Shown piece after piece: positions 8,285-17,448 of a stretch of 64,000 nucleotides of DNA (position 1 is the first letter of the stretch; each line of letters opens with the position of its first letter). A program made the translations under genes and the position numbers. The notes below the pieces were generated by a model, which was not told the DNA's origin, searched no databases, and worked only from the letters and a program-made list of their open reading frames with translations. Source of the stretch: Bacillota bacterium (GTDB lineage: Bacteria > Bacillota > Negativicutes > Sporomusales > Sporomusaceae); contig JAGGAB010000017.1 in the NCBI GenBank assembly GCA_017889705.1, positions 1-64,000 on the forward strand. The letters run 5' to 3'.

Positions 8285-9856
8285 ATGAAAAGATGGGGAA
8301 ATTTGATTTGTGTGTTGCTACTGATTTGTTTGGCGGCAGTTATTATGACAGGCTGCGGAGGGAACGGCAAAAAGGAAACTGACAAGAAAACGCTGAAAAT
8401 GGGTGTAACTAATTTTGCCGACTCACTAGAACCGACGGAAAACTATTTTGGCTGGGTTGTTATGCGCTATGGCATTGGCGAAAGCCTTACGAAATTTGAT
8501 GAAAAAATGAATGTAACACCATGGTTGGCTGAAAGCTGGCAAATCAGCGCCGACCACATGGCCTGGACGTTGAAGATCAGAGACGGGGTGAAATTCTCGA
8601 ACGGCAAGCCCTTAGATGCAGCCGCTGTCAAGGCTTCACTGGAAAGATCTTTTGCTAAGAATAAGCGCGCGGTAACCTTTTTTAAATATAACGAAATAAA
8701 GGCTGAAGGCCAAACGCTTACCATTTTTACAGAAAAGCCGGAACCGAATATGCCGGGCTTTTTAGCCGATCCCCTCTTTTTAATTGTTGATGTATCGGCT
8801 GAAGCAAGCCGCAATTTTGCTAAGGAAGGCCCAATCGGCACCGGTCCCTATATGTGCCAGTCTTTTGTCAAAGATAAAGCGGTGATGGTAAAAAATCCGC
8901 ATTACTGGGACGGTGAAGTTCCTTATGAAACAGTCGAAATCCCGTCAATTGACGATCCGAATACGCGCGCCATGGCTTTGCAGTCCGGTGAAGTCGATAT
9001 GGCAGTTAATATTGCGGCAGGAGATATCACTTTGTTCAATGATAAGGCAAAGTTTCATATCGACAGAATTTCTTCGCTGCGCACCGTATTGGCCAGGATT
9101 AATCAAAAAGGTATTTTGGGAGATGCAAAGGTCCGAGCAGCTTTTATTAGTGCCTGCGATAGAAAGGTATACAATGAGGTTATTTTGAAAGGTACTTTTA
9201 TTGAGGGGAAAGCGCCTGTTCCGCCATCGATGGACTACGGTTTCGACCAGATTCAAGATCCGAACAGCTACAATTTTGAACGCGCAAAACAACTGTTGGC
9301 AGAAGCTGGCTGGAAAGATACGGACGGTGACGGCATACTTGAAAAGGCTGGTAAAAAGTTGACTGTAGATTTTGTAGTGTATAACAGCCGTGCAGAACTG
9401 CCAATTTATGCGGAGGCCGTCCAGGCAGATACGAAAAAAGTCGGATTTGACGTAAAAATTAAGACAGTAGACTATAATTTGATTGATAAAATGGGTATAA
9501 ACGGCGAATATGATCTTTTGATCTCGAACATCACAACAGCAAATACCGGAGATCCGGAAATTTTCTTAAACTGGTATTGGAGATCAAATCATAGCGGCGA
9601 GAATCCACAGAACGGTTCCGGTTACAGCAATCCGGCACTGGATGACAAGTTTGCGCAGCTTTCCATTGAGTTTGACCGTCAAAAACGCCGTCAGCTCATT
9701 ATCGATATTCAGCAGATGATAGTAAACGATGGAGCAGCGCTCTTCTTTGGTTATCCGGAAACGAATATCATCAGTTCGACTTCAATTGAAGGTGCGAAGA
9801 TGTACCCGTCCGATTACTACTGGTTGACGAACAAGATTAAACCGGCGAAAAAGTAA
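8285..9856 (+). CDS. ABC transporter substrate-binding lipoprotein (NikA/DppA family)
   Basis: 523 residues. A signal peptide with lipobox MTGC near residue 20 predicts a lipid-anchored exported protein. Family 5 solute-binding features follow: PWLAESWQISADHMAWTLKI, the KFSNGKPLDA region and IGTGPYM. The ATG at 8285 has AAGGG nine bases upstream; an ATG at 8276 abuts that site. Family members bind peptides, heme, or metal-chelate complexes such as Ni. The riboswitch context favours cobalt or a corrinoid-related ligand, which sequence alone cannot settle. Confidence 0.85.
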   Translation: MKRWGNLICVLLLICLAAVIMTGCGGNGKKETDKKTLKMGVTNFADSLEPTENYFGWVVMRYGIGESLTKFDEKMNVTPWLAESWQISADHMAWTLKIRDGVKFSNGKPLDAAAVKASLERSFAKNKRAVTFFKYNEIKAEGQTLTIFTEKPEPNMPGFLADPLFLIVDVSAEASRNFAKEGPIGTGPYMCQSFVKDKAVMVKNPHYWDGEVPYETVEIPSIDDPNTRAMALQSGEVDMAVNIAAGDITLFNDKAKFHIDRISSLRTVLARINQKGILGDAKVRAAFISACDRKVYNEVILKGTFIEGKAPVPPSMDYGFDQIQDPNSYNFERAKQLLAEAGWKDTDGDGILEKAGKKLTVDFVVYNSRAELPIYAEAVQADTKKVGFDVKIKTVDYNLIDKMGINGEYDLLISNITTANTGDPEIFLNWYWRSNHSGENPQNGSGYSNPALDDKFAQLSIEFDRQKRRQLIIDIQQMIVNDGAALFFGYPETNIISSTSIEGAKMYPSDYYWLTNKIKPAKK

Positions 9857-9875
9857 GATTGAGAGGAAAAATGGG

Positions 9876-10664
9876 ATGTTAATTGAGGTATCAGACCTTT
9901 CGGTATCCTACGGAGGACTGGAGCTCGTCCGGGATGTAAGTTTTTCACTTCATAGCGGAGATGTACTTGCCATTGTGGGCGAAAGCGGCAGCGGCAAGAC
10001 GACGGTTATCCGCGCCATTCTCGGCTGCTTGCCGCATGAAGGCCGTGTGAGCGGCGGCAAGGTTTTGTTTGAAGGCGAAGATGTATTGGCATATACACCT
10101 GCGAAGTGGCGCCATCTCTATGGAACAAAAGCGGCCATGATCTTTCAGGACAGTGGTAGTATGTTGAATCCGATTCAACGAGTCGAATCTCAGTTTGTTG
10201 AGTATATTCGTGAGCATTCGCCGATGACAAAACAGGAAGCAGCAAAGGCCGCTGAAGCTATGCTCAAAAAAATGCATCTGCCCAATCCAGAAAATGTAAT
10301 GAAGAGCTATCCATTTGAACTGAGCGGTGGTATGCGCCAGCGTGTCGGCGTGGCTATGGCTATGTTTTTTGAGCCGCGCCTTTTGTTGGCGGATGAACCG
10401 ACTTCGGCGTTAGATGTGACGACACAGGCGCAAGTGGTAAAAGAGATGCTGGAAATTTGCCGCAAGGATAAAACCACTATTATTATTGTTACACACAATA
10501 TCGGCGTAGCAGCTTATATGTCGGAGCAACTGATTGTCATGCGTGAAGGGCAAATCGTTGAGGCCGGCAAAACAGATACGATCATATCACAGCCGCGCTC
10601 GGCATATACCAAAGAACTTTTAAAAGCGGTACCGCAGGTCGGAGGGGAAAGATATGTCAGCTGA
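9876..10664 (+). CDS. ABC transporter ATP-binding protein (NikD/DppD-like)
   Basis: 262 residues. Walker A GESGSGKTT near residue 35, Q-loop FQDSGSMLNP, signature LSGGMRQR and Walker B LLLADEPTSALD are all intact, with the H-loop in IIVTHNIG. It lacks the long C-terminal oligopeptide-transporter extension seen in its partner. Its 3' end overlaps the start of the next gene by 11 bases. It powers the importer with the next subunit. Confidence 0.88.
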   Translation: MLIEVSDLSVSYGGLELVRDVSFSLHSGDVLAIVGESGSGKTTVIRAILGCLPHEGRVSGGKVLFEGEDVLAYTPAKWRHLYGTKAAMIFQDSGSMLNPIQRVESQFVEYIREHSPMTKQEAAKAAEAMLKKMHLPNPENVMKSYPFELSGGMRQRVGVAMAMFFEPRLLLADEPTSALDVTTQAQVVKEMLEICRKDKTTIIIVTHNIGVAAYMSEQLIVMREGQIVEAGKTDTIISQPRSAYTKELLKAVPQVGGERYVS

Positions 10665-11610
10665 AAAAGAAAAAATCCTGGAAATTGCGCATGCCAGCAA
10701 ACAGTTTCCGGTATCTGACGGGCGTATGCTGACAGCCTGCGATGATGTATCGCTGTCGTTATATCAAGGTGAAACACTGGGGATTGTGGGTGAAAGTGGC
10801 TGCGGTAAAAGTACGCTTGTAAAGCTGATTATGCAACTATATCCGCCGACAAGCGGGGTGATTTGCTATCGTGGCGAAGAACTTACACGCCTTAAGGGCG
10901 AACGTAGGCGGCAAAGCAGGAGACATATCCAGATGGTATTTCAGGATCCGTCACAGGCTTTTAACCCAAAGATGAAAATAAAAGACATTATCTGCGAACC
11001 GCTGCACAATTTTAATTTGATAAAAAAGAGTGAGACAGGAAAAAAAGCCGGAGAACTGCTCAAACGGGTAGAATTGCCGGAGGAATTTGCTGAGCGCTAT
11101 CCTGGCAATATGAGCGGCGGTCAGCGTCAGCGCATCGGGATTGCCCGAGCGCTGGCGCTTATGCCGGAAATTCTTGTTTGCGATGAAGCGACAAGCGCAC
11201 TGGATGTATCGGTTCAGAAAAAAATCATGGAATTGTTGGTCAAAATACAGCAGGAAAAGAAGTTGTCGATGGTTTTCATTTGTCACGATTTGGCACTAGT
11301 GTCACAGATTAGCCATCGTATCGCTGTCATGTATCTTGGTAATATTGTAGAAGTTCTTGAAGGCAGCGCTCTCAAAGAAGCAAAACACCCTTATACCAAG
11401 GCGCTTTTGCGGGCTGTTTTTCCAGTAAGGACAAAAGGAAGTGCTGTGATTGGGCTGCTGGAAGGAGAAGTGCCAAGCCCGCTGGAACTGCCGAAAGGGT
11501 GTCCCTTTCAGACACGCTGCCCGGAGTGCAGGGAACTGTGCAGACAAGAAAAGCCGGTGTTGAAAGAGATAACTGGAGAACATAGTGCTGCTTGCCATTT
11601 CATTTCTTAG
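10654..11610 (+). CDS. ABC transporter ATP-binding protein (NikE/DppF-like)
   Basis: 318 residues. Walker A GESGCGKST, signature MSGGQRQR, Walker B ILVCDEATSALD and H-loop ICHDLAL are present. The C-terminal oligo_HPY-type tail contains the Cys motif CPFQTRCPEC and a further Cys near the end. GGAGG precedes the ATG. Last gene of the importer operon. Confidence 0.88.
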   Translation: MSAEKEKILEIAHASKQFPVSDGRMLTACDDVSLSLYQGETLGIVGESGCGKSTLVKLIMQLYPPTSGVICYRGEELTRLKGERRRQSRRHIQMVFQDPSQAFNPKMKIKDIICEPLHNFNLIKKSETGKKAGELLKRVELPEEFAERYPGNMSGGQRQRIGIARALALMPEILVCDEATSALDVSVQKKIMELLVKIQQEKKLSMVFICHDLALVSQISHRIAVMYLGNIVEVLEGSALKEAKHPYTKALLRAVFPVRTKGSAVIGLLEGEVPSPLELPKGCPFQTRCPECRELCRQEKPVLKEITGEHSAACHFIS

Positions 11611-11700
11611 TTTGTAAGGCGCCAAACTGAGGTGGACAATAGCATACGCCCTTGTTGGATTGCAACAGAATTCCTTTGTTGGAAATTTTATGGTTAAGGA

Positions 11701-11729
11701 TTGCAATGTCGTTCTGGATAAGTTATAAT
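11701..11729 (+). promoter_or_regulatory. Promoter of the methyltransferase leader
   Basis: TTGCAA (11701-11706) and TATAAT (11724-11729) are 17 bases apart. It would start a ~180 nt leader carrying a structured segment and a strong terminator before the methyltransferase. Confidence 0.6.
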
Positions 11730-11750
11730 TTTCGCAAGTATCGACTTGAA

Positions 11751-11856
11751 GGTCGGTAATTTAGTTGGCTGGAGTCTAAAGCTCAATAATTACGACATAT
11801 CCACGAAGGGTATCAGGACTAGTAGAGTCCTGATACCCTTCGTGGTTTTTGTTTTT
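11751..11856 (+). terminator. Structured leader ending in a 20-bp terminator
   Basis: GGTCGGTAATT near 11751 can pair with AATTACGAC near 11787, with GGCT/AGCT inside, giving an upstream fold. It is followed by a perfect 20-bp stem (11801-11820 with 11826-11845) and a T run. The layout suggests attenuation of the methyltransferase. Alternatively the terminator simply ends transcription from the importer operon. I do not recognise the upstream fold as a known aptamer. Confidence 0.7.
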
Positions 11857-11917
11857 CTAGAGAAAATTTGTATCACAAGGCATTATGTTAAAATTACCTT
11901 ACAAGGAGAGTAATGTT

Positions 11918-12664
11918 ATGCTGGAGAAAAGAATTGAAGCATACTGGGATGGACGTGCTGACAGCTATAGTGAACTTATAAAAAGGGAAATGGCCTGTAA
12001 TAAAAAACAGGAATGGGAATCATTATTGCGCAAATACGCTGGCAAACAAGATAATATAAAAGTATTGGACGTGGGGACCGGACCGGGGTTTTTTGCTATT
12101 TTATTAGCCGGAATGAACTATTCGGTAACAGCGATTGATAAATGTGAAGAAATGCTAAAACAGGCTAGAAAAAACGCAATGGCAGCCGGAATGACAATAA
12201 AGTTTATGAAAACTGAGGCGCATGATGTTGCTTTGCCTAATGAGAGTTTTGACTTGATTGTTTCAAGAAATGTAACTTGGTTATTGCCGAATCCGCTGGA
12301 CGTGTACCATATGTGGTATCGTTTGTTAAGACCGGAGGGGAAAGTTTTGGTTTTTGATGCAAATTGGCATTTGCACTTAAGTGATCCGGAACTTCAACAG
12401 GAGCATGACAAATACTTGAAGGCGGCAATGGAAAAGGGATATCAACAGAAGATTTCGCCGGAACAGCAAAAAGAAAATGAGACTATTGCTCGGAAGTTAC
12501 CATTGACGTATGAAAAACGGCCATTATGGGATGAGCATGCTTTGCGGTATTGTGGATTTAAAAAAGTAGAAATTCAAAATAATATTAGTTCGCTGGTACA
12601 TGATGAAATGGAACAAGTGTTGTATGCTGCGAGCCCGATGTTTGCCATCTGCGCGACAAAATGA
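11918..12664 (+). CDS. Class I SAM-dependent methyltransferase
   Basis: 248 residues. The Rossmann SAM-binding motif VLDVGTGPGFFAILLA lies near residue 53, then TAIDKCEEML (motif II) and SFDLIVSRNVTWLLPNP (motif IV region). The acceptor is not predictable. The ATG at 11918 has AAGGAGAG eight bases upstream; the upstream ATG at 11885 has none. It follows the riboswitch-controlled importer and is preceded by its own promoter and terminated leader, so it may act in the same metal or corrinoid context. That is only positional evidence. Confidence 0.8.
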   Translation: MLEKRIEAYWDGRADSYSELIKREMACNKKQEWESLLRKYAGKQDNIKVLDVGTGPGFFAILLAGMNYSVTAIDKCEEMLKQARKNAMAAGMTIKFMKTEAHDVALPNESFDLIVSRNVTWLLPNPLDVYHMWYRLLRPEGKVLVFDANWHLHLSDPELQQEHDKYLKAAMEKGYQQKISPEQQKENETIARKLPLTYEKRPLWDEHALRYCGFKKVEIQNNISSLVHDEMEQVLYAASPMFAICATK

Positions 12665-12720
12665 AGTTGAATATGACAGTACAACCGTATTGTAAATTAA
12701 CAGGAGAAATGACACAGACT

Positions 12721-13257
12721 ATGAATTTGAGTTTAGCATTAATAGATGTCTTTGCGATGTGGAAGATTGCTTTGCCGGCTATGTTTTGGGGTGTTACGGT
12801 TTTCTATTTTAGCCGGTTTTAATTACCGGGCTGGGTTGGCATTTGGGTAGTGCATTTATTGGTATCAATATTGGCATAAGTACCCTTGTTACCATTAGTG
12901 GTTTTTTATGGAATAGATTATGCGGACAGAAAGAAGCCACTTATCTGCCTGAAATGCAGGAAGATTGTTGCGCAGAGCCTGAGAAAACTGATCTAACTAC
13001 CGCTGGTAAGACGGCTTTTAAGCAATTTTGGGACATTGCTGCAAAGTGGTTCGCTGGCTGTACACGACGTAATTTTTGTGCTGTTGTTAGCGTCATTTTT
13101 TCACAATATTTACGATGCCTTATCCCGGGTGCTTCCTACTAATCTCTCTATTTTTGGAACTAAGATAGGAGTTAATGTTACTATTGTAGGGACTGGCGTT
13201 TACCTTGCAATGGTTGCTATGGGAGCTAGTGTTGCACTATATGTGAAAAACATATAA
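12721..13257 (+). pseudogene. Decayed membrane-protein gene (at least two frameshifts)
   Basis: Hydrophobic coding potential passes through three segments in alternating frames: 12721-12822, then about 12819-13050 in the next frame (AFIGINIGISTLVTISGF, then a Cys-containing soluble stretch), then 13036-13257 back in the first frame (VIFVLLLASFFHNIYD, then TIVGTGVYLAMVAMGASVALY). The frame changes lie near a T run at ~12817 and near 13045. Joined, it gives roughly a 175-residue protein with several membrane segments. I do not recognise the family. Genuine decay and sequencing errors cannot be told apart here. Confidence 0.6.
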
Positions 13258-13345
13258 AGTTTAGGCTGCAACAAATAATTATTCAAATTGACACTGAAAA
13301 ATATTATTTTCACAAGGTTAAGCCAGCAAAAATAATTAAGGTTGC

Positions 13346-13374
13346 TTGACAACGAAGTTGATTTGCATTAATAT
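13346..13374 (+). promoter_or_regulatory. Sigma-A promoter upstream of the Ssu-like operon
   Basis: TTGACA (13346-13351) and TAATAT (13369-13374) are 17 bases apart. It drives a short terminated leader and then the binding-protein gene. Confidence 0.7.
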
Positions 13375-13386
13375 ATTCAAAAAGGT

Positions 13387-13446
13387 TTAATTTGGTTGAC
13401 TAGATAACTAGAGACCAATTCCGTTGAGGAATTGGTCTCTTTTTTA
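13387..13446 (+). terminator. Short leader with mutually exclusive hairpins
   Basis: GAGACCAATTCC (13411-13422) pairs with GGAATTGGTCTC (13428-13439), then six Ts: a strong terminator. Just upstream, TTGGT (13392-13396) can instead pair with ACCAA (13414-13418) around a CTAG/CTAG inner stem. That would break the terminator. This is attenuator architecture within ~65 nt of the predicted transcript start. The 13447-13589 stretch to the gene holds only its ribosome site. Confidence 0.6.
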
Positions 13447-13589
13447 TTCTAAACAAGTATTAACGATGCCGGTGAGAAAGGGGATAGAGAATAGGGATAT
13501 GGGTTTAGTAGATTAGGTAAGGGAGGAGTAAAATCTATATAGTGTTTTACGCTTTGGCTATATTTTACTAATAAGGAGAGGTAGACAAA

Positions 13590-14542
13590 ATGAAAAAATA
13601 TAAAGTGTTTCTATTATCCCTATTATTGATAATACCATTAACTTTATTGGGCTGCGGAAATTCAAAAACTGACACTGAGAGTACCAAAAAAGTGACATCC
13701 AATACCGATGTGGATTTGTCTGGGGTGGTTCTAAGAATCGGAGCAGCTGAAGGGAAAAATGGTCAGGCAATTATTGAAGCAGCCGGCTTAGATAAAACAC
13801 CATATAAAGTTGAATTTCATGTAATGCAAGGTGGAAATCTTGTACTGGAGGCAATGGCAGCCAATCAGCTTGATTTGGGAACTGGCAGTCAGATTCCGCC
13901 GATTTTTGCTTCGCAGTCAAGGAACGAAGGTAACTTAAAAATTATCGCAACAAAAAAATCGTCGACCTTGGATCAGGAATTAATTGTTTCGGCAAATTCA
14001 GCAATTAAATCTGTAAAGGATTTAAAAGGAAAGAAAATTGCATATGTAAAAAGCACAACCTCACAATACTTTCTTGCAAAAATGCTAGAAAATGCCGGTC
14101 TCTCTTGGGGGGATACGCAATACGGTCAGCTCGTGCAAAGGGCGCCGTCACATTACAATCAGCAGTAGGTATTCTTTCAGGCGATTTTTACTGGTATGCA
14201 ACTCCTGATGCTATAAAAGACCCCAAAAAACATGCGGCAATAATAGATTACTTGTCGCGGTTTCATGAAGCTAATGAGTGGGCAAGACAAAATCCTGATA
14301 AATGGGCAGCGCATTATGCACCGCAAATTAATCAAAAAACTCAGGACTATTTAAGTCAGTTTAAGGAAGAAAGTCAACAAACGAAAACAGTAATTGTTCC
14401 GATTGATGATGCAACAATTGCTTCTGAGCAAGATATTGTAAATACATTCGCCAAGTTAGGATTGTTAAAGAGCGGGATTGATATCAGTAAACTATTTGAT
14501 CACTCGTTTAATGCTGACATCAGCAAATTCAAAAAATATTAG
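13590..14542 (+). pseudogene. Disrupted SsuA/TauA-like substrate-binding lipoprotein
   Basis: The 5' part (13590 to ~14110) encodes a signal peptide with lipobox LLGC and the N-terminal lobe of a NitT/TauT-family binding protein (VLRIGAAEGKNGQAIIEAAG, then LDLGTGSQIPPIF). After LENAGLSWGD the frame breaks. The family-typical C-terminal part (AKGAVTLQSAVGILSGDFYW through ISKFKKY) continues in another frame from about 14105 to 14542. The segment expected between the lobes is also missing (a few tens of residues), so this is a deletion plus frameshift, not a simple one-base error. The permease and ATPase downstream are intact. Confidence 0.75.
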
Positions 14543-14562
14543 TATAGGAAGGGGTGGGTAAT

Positions 14563-15330
14563 TTGAATAACAAATTTGTAGCTTCCGATCTACTGCTTTC
14601 TTGGAGTATTCCATTTGTTGTACTTATATTTTGGTATGTCGTAACGCTAGGGCAAAGTAGCGCAAGTTTATTTCCACCCCCTAGTGATGTTGGGAATGCT
14701 GTAATTAGGCTAATGAAAGATGGGACATTAGCAAAAAATATTGAGATTAGTTCGGTAAGAGCAGCGGCGGGATTTGTTATCGGCGGATTAATTGGTTTTT
14801 TTCTCGGCGTGGTAAATGGGCAGTTTCGGCTTGCCGAAAAGATATTGAATACGCCGATCCAAATGATTCGTAATGTTCCGCATCTTGCTATGATTCCGCT
14901 GATCCTTATCTGGTTTGGTATTGGAGAAACAGCTAAAATCATTTTGATTTCCCTGGGAACGTTCTTTCCGATATATCTCAACACTTTTCATGGAATCCGG
15001 TATGTTGATAATAGCTTAATTGAAATGGGAAAGACGTATGGTCTGACGAGATTTGAACTATTCAAAGATATCATTTTTCCTGGTTCGATATCCTCAATTA
15101 TGATAGGTATACGTCAATCGCTTGGCCGCATGTGGTTAACCTTGATTGTAGCTGAAACGGTGGCTGCAAAATCAGGTATAGGCTTTATGGCTACTAATGC
15201 AAGGGAATTTATGCTAATGGATGTTATTGTGTTAAGCCTTATCATTTATGCCTTATTAGGAAGTATCTCGGATTATGTAGCTGGTTTAATTGAGAAAAGA
15301 GTATTAAGATGGCATCCAAATTATAGATAA
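14563..15330 (+). CDS. SsuC/TauC-like ABC transporter permease
   Basis: 255 residues with about six membrane segments. The EAA-type loop MGKTYGLTRFELFKDIIFPGSI near residue 165 is typical of NitT/TauT-family permeases (sulfonate, taurine, nitrate, aromatic acids). A TTG at 14563 is preferred, with GGAAGGGG upstream at workable spacing; a GTG at 14554 is too close to that site. Works with the next-gene ATPase; its cognate binding protein gene is broken. Confidence 0.85.
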   Translation: MNNKFVASDLLLSWSIPFVVLIFWYVVTLGQSSASLFPPPSDVGNAVIRLMKDGTLAKNIEISSVRAAAGFVIGGLIGFFLGVVNGQFRLAEKILNTPIQMIRNVPHLAMIPLILIWFGIGETAKIILISLGTFFPIYLNTFHGIRYVDNSLIEMGKTYGLTRFELFKDIIFPGSISSIMIGIRQSLGRMWLTLIVAETVAAKSGIGFMATNAREFMLMDVIVLSLIIYALLGSISDYVAGLIEKRVLRWHPNYR

Positions 15331-15348
15331 GGGTAACAGGAGAACAAA

Positions 15349-16116
15349 ATGAGCGAGAGAAAAGGCTTCGAAATTAAAATAAAGAATTTGAGTAAATTCT
15401 TTGGTGACTTTCAAGTATTAAAAGATATCAATCTTACCATCGAGCAAGGAGAATTCGTAGCTTTAGTTGGACATAGTGGCTGCGGAAAAAGTACGCTGTT
15501 ACGACTTATCTCAAAGCTTGAGGCGCCAACTAATGGAGAAATCACACTAAATGATGTGCCAGTAAAAAAAATTAATCCAGCTGTTCGGTATTTGTTTCAG
15601 GAAGCGAGATTGTTGCCGTGGAAATCTGTATGGGAAAACGTCGCGATAGGATCAACGGATAGAAGTAAAGAGAAAGCCTTGCATGCTTTAAAAGAAGTTG
15701 ATTTAGAAAATAAAGCTGAGGAGTGGCCGGCAGTTCTGTCGGGAGGGCAAAAGCAACGTGTTTCTTTAGCTCGTGCTTTGGCAGGGAACCCTAAATTGTT
15801 GTTATTGGATGAACCATTAGGTGCGCTTGATGCCTTGACTCGCATTAACATGCAGGCATTAATTGAGAAACTGTGGAGAGAGCAAGGGTTTTCAGTTGTC
15901 TTAGTTACCCATGACGTGAGTGAAGCAATTTACTTGGCTGATCGGGTAGTGCTAATAGAAGACGGGAAAATATCTATGGATAAAAAAATAACACTTGCTC
16001 GTCCACGGGTAAAAGATAATAATTTTGCATTTTTCGAAAGACTAATTTTAGATAAAGTAATGAAAAATGATAAAGAATCTATAAATGAAGCGGCAGATCG
16101 GGTTTATTCTATTTAG
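15349..16116 (+). CDS. SsuB/TauB-like ABC transporter ATP-binding protein
   Basis: 255 residues. Walker A GHSGCGKST near residue 45, Q-loop LFQEARLLPWKSVWENV (the LLPW motif is typical of nitrate/sulfonate importers), signature LSGGQKQR, Walker B LLLLDEPLGALD and H-loop VTHDVSEA. AGGAG precedes the ATG. It energises uptake with the preceding permease; the substrate is unknown. Confidence 0.9.
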   Translation: MSERKGFEIKIKNLSKFFGDFQVLKDINLTIEQGEFVALVGHSGCGKSTLLRLISKLEAPTNGEITLNDVPVKKINPAVRYLFQEARLLPWKSVWENVAIGSTDRSKEKALHALKEVDLENKAEEWPAVLSGGQKQRVSLARALAGNPKLLLLDEPLGALDALTRINMQALIEKLWREQGFSVVLVTHDVSEAIYLADRVVLIEDGKISMDKKITLARPRVKDNNFAFFERLILDKVMKNDKESINEAADRVYSI

Positions 16117-16137
16117 AACGAAAAGGTGGGTTTATAA

Positions 16138-17313
16138 ATGAAAATTACACAGGTGGAAGTATTCCATGTGCATTTACGCAAGAACTCCGGCCAACGTCCT
16201 ATTTTAGTAAGAATTGATACAGATGAGGGCATCTTTGGCGTAGGGGAAGCGGGGATGGCTTATGGTGTAGGCGGAAGTGGCGCAGCAGGTATGATTAAGG
16301 ATCTTTCCCGGTTGATAATTGGATTGGATCCATTTGATACGGAATTTATATGGGAAAAATTCTTCAAAAAAACCTTCTGGGGTCAAGGCGGGGGAACTGT
16401 TGTTTTTTCTGGAATGAGTGCACTTGATATGGCGCTTTGGGATATTAAGGGCAAAGCTTTAGGGTTGCCATTATATAAGCTTTTAGGTGGAAAATGCAGA
16501 AATGACCTAAGGGTATATGCTTCGCAAATTCAGTTTGGCTGGGGTTTAGAAAGAAAGCCCAAGGGGATAAAAGAAGAATATGCAGAAGAAGCCTTGAAGG
16601 CTGTTGCGCAAGGGTATGATGCTGTAAAAGTTGACGTGCTGGCGCTTGATCGTAACGGAAATAAAGATAAGATACATTTAGAAGGTCCGCTGCCTAATTC
16701 AGTAATTCAGATGGGAGTCGAACGTGTGAAAGCGATTCGCGAGGCGGTTGGTCCAGACGTTGATATCATTGTTGAAAATCATGCCAATACAGATATGGTT
16801 AGTGCAATTCAGTTCGCAAGAGCAATTGAGGAATATAACATCTTCTTTTACGAAGAAATTAATACACCATTAAATCCTAAATTGTTGCAAAAGGCAAAAG
16901 AAAAGATCAACATTCCGATTGCTTCAGGTGAAAGAATATATACCCGATGGGGCTACTTACCATTCTTTGCCGATCGCTCTATAGATGTAATTCAGCCGGA
17001 TATTGGTTCGTGCGGTGGAATTTCTGAATTCAAAAAAATTGCAGATTTAGCGCATGCCTATGAGGTTACTGTGCAAGCCCATGTAGCAGGTACTGGCGTA
17101 GCAGAAGCGGCAGCACTGCATGCCGAAATCGCAATTCCTAATTTCTGCATCCATGAGCACCATCAAAAAACATTACTGCCGGAATATGTTGAGCTATGTG
17201 TACATAATTATCAACCAGTAAACGGGCGCTATACTGCTCCGGAGCTTCCTGGCATAGGACAAGATTTTACGGAAGTAGTATATAAAGATTCTGATAGAGT
17301 GTTAATTAAATAA
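16138..17313 (+). CDS. Mandelate racemase/muconate lactonizing-family enzyme (paralog 1)
   Basis: 391 residues. Enolase-superfamily fold: N-terminal capping domain, then a barrel. Visible residues include Lys in YDAVKVDV, the first metal ligand region VENHANTD, the second in FYEEINTP, the third in ASGERIYTRWGY, and the C-terminal His region HVAGTGVAEAAALHAE. The ENH motif and this C-terminus resemble sugar-acid dehydratases such as galactonate/mannonate dehydratase-like groups, so acid-sugar dehydration is plausible. It directly follows the Ssu-like importer genes, which suggests the importer brings in its substrate. Confidence 0.82.
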   Translation: MKITQVEVFHVHLRKNSGQRPILVRIDTDEGIFGVGEAGMAYGVGGSGAAGMIKDLSRLIIGLDPFDTEFIWEKFFKKTFWGQGGGTVVFSGMSALDMALWDIKGKALGLPLYKLLGGKCRNDLRVYASQIQFGWGLERKPKGIKEEYAEEALKAVAQGYDAVKVDVLALDRNGNKDKIHLEGPLPNSVIQMGVERVKAIREAVGPDVDIIVENHANTDMVSAIQFARAIEEYNIFFYEEINTPLNPKLLQKAKEKINIPIASGERIYTRWGYLPFFADRSIDVIQPDIGSCGGISEFKKIADLAHAYEVTVQAHVAGTGVAEAAALHAEIAIPNFCIHEHHQKTLLPEYVELCVHNYQPVNGRYTAPELPGIGQDFTEVVYKDSDRVLIK

Positions 17314-17356
17314 GCGCAAAAACTCTTATATCAAAGGGTGCCTGATCAGAACAACT

Positions 17357-17403
17357 GAAGGCTAAGAAATCAGGGGCGTTGATTTTTTAGCCTTCTTGTT
17401 TTT
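17357..17403 (+). terminator. Terminator between the two enolase paralogs
   Basis: A 16-bp stem (17357-17372 with 17380-17395) is followed by TTGTTTTT. It partly separates transcription of the second paralog from the first. Confidence 0.8.
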
Positions 17404-17448
17404 CCTGCGGAAGGAGTTTGTAATTATTTATTTGTATGGGAGGTAACT

